Assembly (NCBI GenBank): GCA_903928115.1
Contig: CAIYPP010000013.1
Location: forward strand, 37,789 to 101,788
DNA length: 64,000 nucleotides
Reading direction: 5' to 3'
DNA from: an uncultured Planctomycetota bacterium
Lineage (GTDB): Bacteria; Planctomycetota; UBA1135; GCA-002686595
Of the stretch, positions 7,011 through 14,752 are shown piece after piece. The translations under genes were made by a program, and so were the position numbers. The stretch's first letter is position 1. Every line of letters begins with the position of its first letter. Under the pieces are notes generated by a model. That model was not told the DNA's origin. It saw nothing but the letters and a program-made list of their open reading frames with translations, and did not search any database.

Positions 7011-9617
7011 ATGAGCAAGGTCGGCAACGCACTCCCGTTCTGCATGCTCCTGACTGCGGCCTGCGCCACGGCGCCCAACTACGCCGTCGAGCCGGTCGAG
7101 CCCAGCTCGCCCGAAGCCGCGCTCGCCCCGGCGCAGCCCGAGCCTGCCCAAGAAGGCACGCAGGAGATGCTCGACAAGCAGAAGGAGCAGCTCCAGCTCA
7201 ACCAGCAGCGCTCCGTGCTGCTCGTCGAGCGCCACATGAAGAACGCCAAGGCGCGCATGGAAGACCTGCGCTTCGCCGAGGCGGAAACCGAGCTCCTCGC
7301 CGCGCTCGAGCTGCAGCCGGACAACGCTGCGGCGAAGCAGATGCTCGCCGAAGTGACCGTCCTCATGGGCAAGGTCCCCGGCCCGCAGGGCGTCGACGCG
7401 ACCGACATGGCCGCGCGCTGGCAGATCAAGGTCCAGCAGATGCAGGCGCAGGCCCGCGAGAGCCTGAACCAAGGCCGCGCCTTCGCTGAGAAGGGCGAGT
7501 GGGAGCGCGCGATCGGCGAGTTCTCGGTCGCCAAGAACCTCATCCGCTGGGCCCCGTACTCGTCGATCGACTGGAACGGCGTCGACAGCGAGATCGAAGC
7601 CGAGCTCGCGAAGGCCACTGCCGGTCGCATCGCCGCGGATCAGGCTCGCCGCGACTCGGAGGCGGCCAAGGCCGTCGAGGCCCTGCGCGCCGAGGGCAAG
7701 GCCGAGTCGATGCGCCGCGACGCGCTGATCAACAACATGCTCGATCAGGCGATCGACGCCTTCGAGAAGCGCAACTACGACGAGGCGATGGACTTCTGCG
7801 ATCAGGCCCTCCACGAGGACCCGCGCAACGACCGCGCCATGGAGCTCCGCGACGCCGCCTTCCGCGCCGGTCGCGAGACCGTGCGCGCCGACTACATCGA
7901 GAAGAAGCGCGAGCAGTTCCTGCGCTGGCGCGAAGAGCTCGACAAGCTGCGCATCCCCGAGTCCGACATCTACACGCTGCCCGATCAGGACTTCTGGGCC
8001 GACATCAGCGAGAAGCGAGCCAAGCGCCGCGGCATCGACCTCTCGCAGCGCGAGACGGCCGAAGACCGCGCCCTCAAGGCCAGCCTGCGCGAGACGCGCA
8101 TCCCCGGCCTCAAGGTCGCGGACGAGAGCTCGCTCAGCGCGGTGATCGAGGTGCTGCGCACGTTCACGGGCCTCCCGCTCGTGGTCGACCCGGCCGCCGA
8201 GACCGCGGCCACCGACGCCGGTGCGGCCTACAACCTGAACCTCACCTCGTCGCTGACCGTCGAGCAGGCGCTCAACCTGATCGTCGGCATGTCGGGCGAG
8301 GACGTCGCCTGGGCCGTGCGCAACGACGCGGTCATGGTCACGACCAAGGCCAAGGCCCGCGGCGTGCCGGTGATCTACAACCACGACGTCCAAGACCTCG
8401 TGTTCAGCCTGACGGACTTCTACGGTCCGCGCATCGAGCGCCTGCGTCTCCTCGACGACATGGAGGACGACGACGGTGGCGGTCCCTTCGGCGGCATCGG
8501 TGAGAAGCCGAAGCTGATCGAGATCTCGAACCTCTCGACCCTGATCCAAGAGAACGTCGCCCCCGGCACCTGGGAAGGCGAGGGCGTCTCGATCGCCGAG
8601 GGCGAGGGTTTCATCGTCATCGTCCACACGCCGGACGTTCAGGAGCAGGTCAAGAAGTTCCTCAACGACCTGCGCCGCTTCGGCTCGTCGCTCGTCACGA
8701 TCGAGTCGAAGTTCATGACGGTCTCGTCGAACTGGCTGCAGGAGATCGGCGTCGACTTCCGCGGTCTCGACAACCCCGTGTTCCCCTTCAAGGACATGGA
8801 CGACCTGACCAACGGCCTCGAGGACGGCGCTTCGCGCGGCCTCGACAACAACGGCCTTGGCGCGGCGTCGGGCATCCCCTCGTCGGGCTTCTTCTACAAC
8901 GACGGCGCGGACGGCGACTTCAAGGGCCGCACCGAGAACTTCTTCGAGAACCCGCTCGGCTCGGCGGTGTCGAACATCGGCGGCATCACGACCCAGCTGA
9001 CGTTCTTGAACGACCTCGAAGTGTCGATGATCCTGCGCGCGGTCGAGAAGTCGACCGACTACCAGCTGATCAACAACCAGATGCTCTCGGTGCACAACAC
9101 CCAGCGCGCCTACGTTGCCGTGATCAACCAGCAGGCCTACATCCAGGACTTCGACGTCGAAGTGGCCCAGTTCCAGGCCGTCGCCGACCCGCAGATCAAC
9201 GTGCTGCACGAAGGCGTGGTCCTCGACGTGCGCCCGACAATCCACCACAACCGCAAGTACCTGACGCTGGAGATCCAGCCGACGGTCGCCAAGGTCGTGG
9301 CGCTGCGCACCTTCAGCTCGACCCTCGGTGGCAACACCGCACCGGTCGAGTTCCAGCTGCCGGAGCTCGAAGTGCAGAGCGTCTTCACGACGGCGGTGAT
9401 CCCCGACGGCGGCTCGATCCTCCTCGGCGGTCTCTCGAACGTGCGCAACATCGAGCGCCGTGCCGAAGTACCCTGGATCGCCCAGCTCCCGATCGTCGGC
9501 TTCCTCCTCAAGAACGAAGGCTTCAACGAGGAGTCCAAGAGCCTGATGATCGTGATCCGCGCGAGCATCATGGACGTGCACGACGAAGTCGAGAAGCTCG
9601 AGCAGCGCATCCGCTAG
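7011..9617 (+). CDS. TPR-containing secretin-family lipoprotein
   Basis: An 868-residue outer-membrane secretin. The N-terminus has a lipobox (LTAAC, Cys18). Residues about 78-290 hold TPR-like helices (AETELLAALELQPDN, YDEAMDFCDQALHEDPRND). Residues about 362-445 form an STN/N0-like domain (SLSAVIEVLRTFTGLPLVVD) followed by N-type domains. The C-terminal secretin domain (about 555-852) shows VIPDGGSILLGGL and VPWIAQLPIVGFLL, the family's final signature. Secretins form gated channels for type II/III secretion or type IV pili. No GspE or GspF homologue is adjacent, but ExbB/ExbD genes are. Residues 709-741 are nearly repeated in the HEAT protein at 33571-34794. Confidence 0.88.
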   Translation: MSKVGNALPFCMLLTAACATAPNYAVEPVEPSSPEAALAPAQPEPAQEGTQEMLDKQKEQLQLNQQRSVLLVERHMKNAKARMEDLRFAEAETELLAALELQPDNAAAKQMLAEVTVLMGKVPGPQGVDATDMAARWQIKVQQMQAQARESLNQGRAFAEKGEWERAIGEFSVAKNLIRWAPYSSIDWNGVDSEIEAELAKATAGRIAADQARRDSEAAKAVEALRAEGKAESMRRDALINNMLDQAIDAFEKRNYDEAMDFCDQALHEDPRNDRAMELRDAAFRAGRETVRADYIEKKREQFLRWREELDKLRIPESDIYTLPDQDFWADISEKRAKRRGIDLSQRETAEDRALKASLRETRIPGLKVADESSLSAVIEVLRTFTGLPLVVDPAAETAATDAGAAYNLNLTSSLTVEQALNLIVGMSGEDVAWAVRNDAVMVTTKAKARGVPVIYNHDVQDLVFSLTDFYGPRIERLRLLDDMEDDDGGGPFGGIGEKPKLIEISNLSTLIQENVAPGTWEGEGVSIAEGEGFIVIVHTPDVQEQVKKFLNDLRRFGSSLVTIESKFMTVSSNWLQEIGVDFRGLDNPVFPFKDMDDLTNGLEDGASRGLDNNGLGAASGIPSSGFFYNDGADGDFKGRTENFFENPLGSAVSNIGGITTQLTFLNDLEVSMILRAVEKSTDYQLINNQMLSVHNTQRAYVAVINQQAYIQDFDVEVAQFQAVADPQINVLHEGVVLDVRPTIHHNRKYLTLEIQPTVAKVVALRTFSSTLGGNTAPVEFQLPELEVQSVFTTAVIPDGGSILLGGLSNVRNIERRAEVPWIAQLPIVGFLLKNEGFNEESKSLMIVIRASIMDVHDEVEKLEQRIR

Positions 9618-9644
9618 TCTCGGACTCGCTCGAACGGCAACCAC

Positions 9645-9678
9645 GGACGCCGTCCTTCCTGCGGGAAGGGCGGCGTCC
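9645..9678 (+). terminator. Intrinsic terminator after the secretin gene
   Basis: A 15-bp stem (9645-9659 with 9664-9678) has one G-U pair and a TGCG tetraloop. It starts 27 bases after the secretin stop and is followed by GACGCTTTGG, a weak T tract. Confidence 0.65.
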
Positions 9679-9767
9679 GACGCTTTGGTGAGAAGCTGCG
9701 CGACGACGTGATCGCGATTGGACGCGCGACGCCCGCGACCGCTAGCCTTCTCATCCCCCCCCCACCC

Positions 9768-10490
9768 ATGGCACGACTCGACGCGATCTTCTTCGACATC
9801 GACGACACCCTGTGCGCGACGACGGCCTTCGCACAGCGCGCCCGCCGCAACGCGGTGCGCGCCATGCTCTCCGCCGGCCTCCACGGCGACGAAGAGTCGA
9901 TCTTTCGCGAGCTCGAAGAGGTGATCGCCGAGTTCTCGTCCAACTACGAGCACCACTTCGACAAGCTCCTCCTACGGCTGCCGGAGTCGGCGCTCGCGGG
10001 CCACAACCCGGCGCTGGTCGTCGCCGCGGGGGTGGCCGCCTACCACGACACCAAGTTCCGCGAACTCTCGCCGTTCCCCGGCGTCGCGGAGCTCTTCGCC
10101 GACCTGCGGCGCGCGGGCGTCAAGGTCGGGATCATCACCCACGGACTGACGGTGAAGCAGGCGGAGAAGCTCGTGCGGCTCGGTCTCGTCCCCCACCTCG
10201 ACCCCAGCGCGATCTTCATCTCGGACCAGATCGGGGTCGCCAAGCCCAACCCGAAGCTCTACCAGACGGCGCTGGAGAAGGTCGGCGTACCCGCGGGTCG
10301 CTCGCTGTACGTCGGCGACAACCCGCGCAACGACGTCGCCCCGCCGCGCAAGCTCGGCATGCTGACCTGCTGGGCCCGCATGGTGAGGCGCCACGAGCTC
10401 GGAGACGCCCCAGCGCCCGATTTCGAGGTCGCGAGCTTCGCGGAGCTGCGCACACTCCTGCGCGAGCGCCTCGACGTGCCGCTGCCTTGA
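9768..10490 (+). CDS. HAD-superfamily (subfamily IA) hydrolase
   Basis: A 240-residue haloacid-dehalogenase-fold phosphatase. Motif I is FFDIDDTLC (residues 8-16, with nucleophile Asp10 and acid Asp12). Motif II is the Thr in VGIITHG. Motif III Lys lies in GVAKPNPKLYQ. Motif IV is YVGDNPRNDV. The helical cap follows motif I. The overall pattern resembles pyrimidine 5'-nucleotidase/YjjG-like and related HAD-IA proteins, but the substrate cannot be read from sequence. The ATG at 9768 follows a run of nine C (9755-9763). It ends 7 bases from the convergent peptide-transport ATPase gene. Confidence 0.88.
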   Translation: MARLDAIFFDIDDTLCATTAFAQRARRNAVRAMLSAGLHGDEESIFRELEEVIAEFSSNYEHHFDKLLLRLPESALAGHNPALVVAAGVAAYHDTKFRELSPFPGVAELFADLRRAGVKVGIITHGLTVKQAEKLVRLGLVPHLDPSAIFISDQIGVAKPNPKLYQTALEKVGVPAGRSLYVGDNPRNDVAPPRKLGMLTCWARMVRRHELGDAPAPDFEVASFAELRTLLRERLDVPLP

Positions 10491-10497
10491 GCGCGCC

Positions 10498-12072
10498 CTA
10501 TCGCGCGAGCGACGCGTAGGCCGCTACGAGCGCCGCCGTATGCGGGTGCTGCGGCCGGGCGAGCAGCTCATCGACGGGGCCGTGCTCGACACAGCGCCCC
10601 TCGTGCAGCACGGCCATCCGGCCGCCGAGAGCCCGCGCGACCGCGAGATCGTGGGTCACCATGCAGAGCGCCGTCCCACGACGGCGCACCGCCTCCTCCA
10701 GGATGCGCAGCATCGCCGCGGCGGTGTCGGGGTCGAGGCTGGAGAGGACCTCGTCGCACAGGAGCAGGGCAGGCGAACCACACAGAGCGCGCGCCAGTGC
10801 CACGCGCTGGCGCTCCCCACCGGAGAGTTCGTGGGGCCACGCCCGCAGGTGCACCTCCCCCAGCCCGACACGGGCCAAGGCAGAGCGCACCTCGTCGAAG
10901 TTCGCCTCCTGCCGCCGTCGCACCTCCAGAGCCTCTAGGAGCGCGTCCTCGACACGCAGACGCGGGTTGAGGCTCGATCCCGGATCCTGCAGAACGAGCC
11001 CTACGCGGCGGCGCAGCGCGCTCAGGCGCCCGCGGGACGTGCGAGCCGGATCGATGGGCTCCTCGTTGGCTTCGAGCGAGAGCTCGACGGAACCGCCCGC
11101 GCGTGGGACCAGCCCGAGCAGCGCGGCAAGCAGGGTCGACTTCCCGCTCCCCGATGCGCCGACCACGCTCAGGACCTCGCCGTGCCCGAGCTCGAAGCTC
11201 ACGTCGGTGAGCGCCTCGACCCCGGCGTGCTCGCGACCGCCCCAGCGCGACCGCGCTCCGCGCCGAACCGTCAGACCCGCGACCGAGAGGAGCGGCCGAG
11301 ACCCACCCTGTCGCGCAGCCGGCGGCTCGCCCCAGCGCTCCCCTTCGTGGGCGAGCTCCGCCGCCGCGCCCCGCGCCACGATCCGACCCTCGCGAAGCAC
11401 GAGACACTCGTCCGCCAGCGCGCGCGCGGCGCGCAAGTCGTGCGTGATCCAAAGCACCGCCGTGCCTTCTTCGAGCGCGAGTCGGCGCAGCAGCGCGAGC
11501 AGCTCGATCGTGCGCGGCAGGTCGAGTGCGCTCGTCGGCTCGTCCAGCACGAGAACGTCCGGACTGCGTGCGAGCGCCGTCGCGAGTAAGACGCGCTGGC
11601 GTTGACCTCCCGAGAGTGCGTGCGGCGCGCGCGCGCCGAGCTCGGCCGCAGGCTCGAGCCCGAGCCGCTCGAGCCAAGCCAACGCCCGCTCCCGCGCAGC
11701 TCCAGCTGCAAGCCCGTCGCAGACGCGCAGCGCCTCGGCGACCTGCTCGAGAGCCGCGTAGCAGGGATCGAGCGCCGCCAGCGGATCCTGAGGCACCCAG
11801 CCGATCGCGCGCCCGCGCAGCGCCGAGAGTCCCTCGGCCTGCGACGCGTCGAATGCTCGCTCGCGATGGACGATCGAGCCGCTCACGCGCGCCGTTCCCG
11901 GCAGCAGCCCGAGCAACGCGAGCGCGAGGCTCGACTTCCCCGAGCCAGACGGGCCCACCAGCGCCACGATGCGCCCGGGGGCAAGGTCCAAGCTCACGTC
12001 GCGTGCCGCGATGCTGCCGCGCGCGTAAGTCACGCACAGCTCGCGCACCGAAAGGACCGGCGCGCTAGTCAC
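10498..12072 (-). CDS. Fused two-domain peptide-type ABC transporter ATPase
   Basis: This 524-residue protein carries two ABC ATPase domains in one chain and would power the import permeases encoded just upstream. Domain 1 has Walker A GPSGSGKSS (40-48), signature LSGGQ (153-157) and Walker B LVLDEPT. Domain 2 has GASGSGKST (305-313), LSGGE (416-420) and an atypical CDEVLSSLD in place of DEPTSALD. The start is a GTG at 12072 overlapping the permease stop (GTGA), with a GGAGG site upstream. Each half lacks the Cys-containing C-terminal extension seen in the DppD and DppF proteins encoded nearby at 20823-22807. The substrate is probably a peptide or nickel-type solute. Confidence 0.9.
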   Translation of the reverse strand: MTSAPVLSVRELCVTYARGSIAARDVSLDLAPGRIVALVGPSGSGKSSLALALLGLLPGTARVSGSIVHRERAFDASQAEGLSALRGRAIGWVPQDPLAALDPCYAALEQVAEALRVCDGLAAGAARERALAWLERLGLEPAAELGARAPHALSGGQRQRVLLATALARSPDVLVLDEPTSALDLPRTIELLALLRRLALEEGTAVLWITHDLRAARALADECLVLREGRIVARGAAAELAHEGERWGEPPAARQGGSRPLLSVAGLTVRRGARSRWGGREHAGVEALTDVSFELGHGEVLSVVGASGSGKSTLLAALLGLVPRAGGSVELSLEANEEPIDPARTSRGRLSALRRRVGLVLQDPGSSLNPRLRVEDALLEALEVRRRQEANFDEVRSALARVGLGEVHLRAWPHELSGGERQRVALARALCGSPALLLCDEVLSSLDPDTAAAMLRILEEAVRRRGTALCMVTHDLAVARALGGRMAVLHEGRCVEHGPVDELLARPQHPHTAALVAAYASLAR

Positions 12073-13709
12073 GTTTCCTCCCGAGGATCGAGCGCGTCGC
12101 GAGCAGCGTCTCCGAGCCACGAAAGCGCGATGCATGTAGCGAAGATCAAGCAGCCCGGCGCAACGACGAGCCACGCGAGCGAGAGCCCGCGCGCCTCCTG
12201 CATCAGCGCACCCCACGAAGGGACGGGAGCCTGCACGCCAAATCCGAGGAACGAGACCGACGACTCCGCCAGCAAGGCGGAGAGCGCCACGAACGACGCC
12301 GAGGCGAGCGCGGGCGCGAGCACGTTCGGGAGCACGTGCCGGAACAGCAAACGCGGGACCGAGTAGCCGAGCGCACGAGCGGCCACGACGTAGTCGAGCT
12401 CGCGCACACGGAGCGCTTCGGCGCGCACCAACCGCGCGACACCGGTCCAGCCGACGACCACGAGCACGCCCACCACCCAACCGAGCGGAGACACTCGCGA
12501 GAGAGACGCGCGCTCGGAGCCGATCGCGACGGCCGTGACGACGAGGAAGAAGGGCGGGAACGACTGCAGCACAGCGATCAGCGCTCGCACGAGCGCGTCC
12601 AGCGGCCCGCGCGCGTACCCCGCGAGTGCGCCGAGCAGCGTGCCGAGCGTGAGGATCCCCAGTGCGGCTAGCGCGCCGGCGGTGAGGCTCGTGCGCCCCC
12701 CCCAGAGCAAGCGAGCGAGCACGTCTCGACCCAGCGAGTCGGTTCCGAGCAGGTGACGCCAGCGCGAATCCGCCGCAGGTTCGCCCGGCAGCGCGTCGAG
12801 GCGCGCAGCGGATCCTGGGCGCTCCGCGCGCGAAGCCTCGAGCCACGTCGGAGGGCGCGCGGCCTCTGCGAGTCGGGTCTCGTCGCGTCCGAACGCGATC
12901 GGCGGAAACCACGCAGAACTCGCCTCGAGTGCGCCAGAGGCGAGGCCCTGCTTCACCTCGCGCGTCGCGAAGCCGCTGGGGGCGCGGAACGCGATGTCGC
13001 AGATCCAAGCGAAGAGGAGCGAGGCGGCGAGCCACGCGAGCACGCGACGGGCGGGCGCCCCGAGGAGCGCGAGCACGAGGACGCCGAGCCACGCGAAGGC
13101 GGCGAACCAGTCGACGCGCTCGAGATCCGCGAGCAGCGGATAGGTGCGCTGTTCGCGCAGCGCCACGCCGTCCCCTTGCGCCCCGCGCGGTCGGTGCGTC
13201 TCGCGCAGCCGCGCAGCGTCGCGCGCCAGCTCCGCTGCCGGTCCGAGGTCGTCGAGCTTCCCCTCGTGCACCTTCTCCGTCCAGCCGCGCGCACGGAGCT
13301 CCAGCGCGTCGAGCGGAACCTGCACCTCGCGCTCCGCACTCGCGAAGCGCCGCACGGTCGCGATGCGAAGCTCCAACGCGCGCAGCTCGCGCGCCACGGC
13401 CTGCTGCGCGATGAACACCGCGTGGATGGTCGCGGGCTCGTCCTCTCGGAGCGCCTGCCGTGCCGCGGCGGCCTCGATCAAGCGCGTGTTCCAGCTCGCG
13501 GCGAGCGGCTCCAACTCCGCGAGGCTCGTCTCGTAGGCGCCGCGATCGACGGCGACGAGCACGTAGGGCCTCGATGAGGCGAGGAACGGCGCGAAGACCG
13601 CGCTCGAGATCACCAGCGCGAGCACGACGAGCGCGAAACGCACGCCCGGCCGCGCGCGCCAACGCTGCACCCAACCGGGACTGCGAACGCAGGACTCAGC
13701 GCCAGCCAT
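12069..13709 (-). CDS. DppC/OppC-type ABC permease with a large insertion
   Basis: A 546-residue inner-membrane permease, against about 300 for typical DppC. After helix 1 (about 25-43) comes an inserted region of roughly 190-270 residues. It includes an Ala/Glu/Arg-rich, coiled-coil-like stretch (about 60-195) and two extra membrane segments (about 203-218 and 222-240). The normal permease core resumes at LGTDSLGRDVLARLLWG (321-337), with the ATPase-docking EAA-like loop in DYVVAARALGYSVPRLLF. The gene overlaps the upstream permease by 14 bases and the downstream ATPase by 4. The insertion may contact the binding protein, but that is speculation. Confidence 0.88.
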   Translation of the reverse strand: MAGAESCVRSPGWVQRWRARPGVRFALVVLALVISSAVFAPFLASSRPYVLVAVDRGAYETSLAELEPLAASWNTRLIEAAAARQALREDEPATIHAVFIAQQAVARELRALELRIATVRRFASAEREVQVPLDALELRARGWTEKVHEGKLDDLGPAAELARDAARLRETHRPRGAQGDGVALREQRTYPLLADLERVDWFAAFAWLGVLVLALLGAPARRVLAWLAASLLFAWICDIAFRAPSGFATREVKQGLASGALEASSAWFPPIAFGRDETRLAEAARPPTWLEASRAERPGSAARLDALPGEPAADSRWRHLLGTDSLGRDVLARLLWGGRTSLTAGALAALGILTLGTLLGALAGYARGPLDALVRALIAVLQSFPPFFLVVTAVAIGSERASLSRVSPLGWVVGVLVVVGWTGVARLVRAEALRVRELDYVVAARALGYSVPRLLFRHVLPNVLAPALASASFVALSALLAESSVSFLGFGVQAPVPSWGALMQEARGLSLAWLVVAPGCLIFATCIALSWLGDAARDALDPREET

Positions 13710-14742
13710 CGCGCACCCTCGGGTCGAACCGCGCCTGCAGGAAATCGCTGAACCACAGTCCCGCGAGCGTCAACACACCCGACACGAGCACGCACGCCGC
13801 GACCGCGTCGTACTCGCGCCGCTGCAGCGAATCGAAGGCGTACTTGCCCATGCCCGGAAGCTCGAACACCGTCTCGACGAGCAGCGAACCGCCGACGAGC
13901 CACGGCAGGACCTGCCCCGCGAGCGTGGTCGCCGGGGCGAGGGAGTTGCGGACGACGTGGCGCAGGATCACGGCGCTCTCGGGCAGTCCGCGCGCACGCG
14001 CCGCGCGCACGAACTCCGACCGCAACGTCTCGAGCACCGCGCTGCGCACCTGCCGCGACAGGAACGCAATTCCACCGCAGCTCATGCAGAGGAGCGGCAA
14101 GACGGCATGCGCTGCGATGTCCGCCGAGGAACCTGCGCCCGCCCCCCGCGAGCGCAGCCCGAGGATCGGAAGCCAATCGAGCCCCGCCGGACCCAACGTC
14201 TCCTGCGCCAGCAGCGCGAGCCAGAACACTGGTGCGGAGTACAACGCGAGGGAGATCGCGCGCGTCCATCCGTCGAAGAGTCCTCCGCGCCTCAGTGCCT
14301 GAGCGATTCCGAGGGGAATACCGACCGCGAAGACGAGGAGGGCCGATCCCAGCGCGAGCGGGACCGTGACCGACAACCGCGCACCGAGCTCGTGCGCGAT
14401 GCTCACCGAGGGACGCAGGTACTCGTGACCGAGATCGCCCGCGAGCAAGCCATGCCACGGATGCGCGCCGCTGCCACCGAACCATGCGTGCCCCGTCGGC
14501 CCGAGGTCGAACGGTCCGAGATAGTGCGCGAACTGGACGAGGAGCGAGCGATCGAGCAAGTGTTCCGCGCGAAAGCGGGCGAGTGCCTCGATCGCCGCAG
14601 CGCTCACCGCGTCCTCGCTGCTGGAGAAGCGCAGCAACGCCGGATCGCCGGGCGCGAGTCGCAGCAGCAGGAAGGTGACCGCGACGAGCCCGAGCAGCGT
14701 CCCCGCTGCGCGCAAAACTCCAAGGCCGAGCTTCGATGCCAC
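13696..14742 (-). CDS. DppB/OppB-type ABC permease
   Basis: A 348-residue permease of the peptide/nickel importer class. It has the usual first helix (AGTLLGLVAVTFLLLRLAPGDP) and a periplasmic loop. The binding-protein-dependent transport domain includes EFVRAARARGLPESAVILRHVVRN, the EAA loop that docks on the ATPase, and the conserved ETVFELPGMGKYAFDSL near the end. It starts 10 bases after the binding-protein stop and overlaps the DppC-type gene. It forms the heteromeric channel with that protein. Confidence 0.92.
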   Translation of the reverse strand: MASKLGLGVLRAAGTLLGLVAVTFLLLRLAPGDPALLRFSSSEDAVSAAAIEALARFRAEHLLDRSLLVQFAHYLGPFDLGPTGHAWFGGSGAHPWHGLLAGDLGHEYLRPSVSIAHELGARLSVTVPLALGSALLVFAVGIPLGIAQALRRGGLFDGWTRAISLALYSAPVFWLALLAQETLGPAGLDWLPILGLRSRGAGAGSSADIAAHAVLPLLCMSCGGIAFLSRQVRSAVLETLRSEFVRAARARGLPESAVILRHVVRNSLAPATTLAGQVLPWLVGGSLLVETVFELPGMGKYAFDSLQRREYDAVAACVLVSGVLTLAGLWFSDFLQARFDPRVRDGWR

Positions 14743-14752
14743 GCCCGCGTCC

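Noticed and set aside
6834..9956. 1040-codon minus-strand open frame opposite the secretin gene
   Set aside because: It spans the secretin gene, an intergenic terminator and the HAD gene start, and has no domain or signal; it is an antisense shadow.
14604..14752. Extension of the first binding-protein frame into the DppB gene
   Set aside because: After the GC tract this frame becomes Arg-rich nonsense. The family sequence continues in the other frame, so the extension is not a real protein tail.
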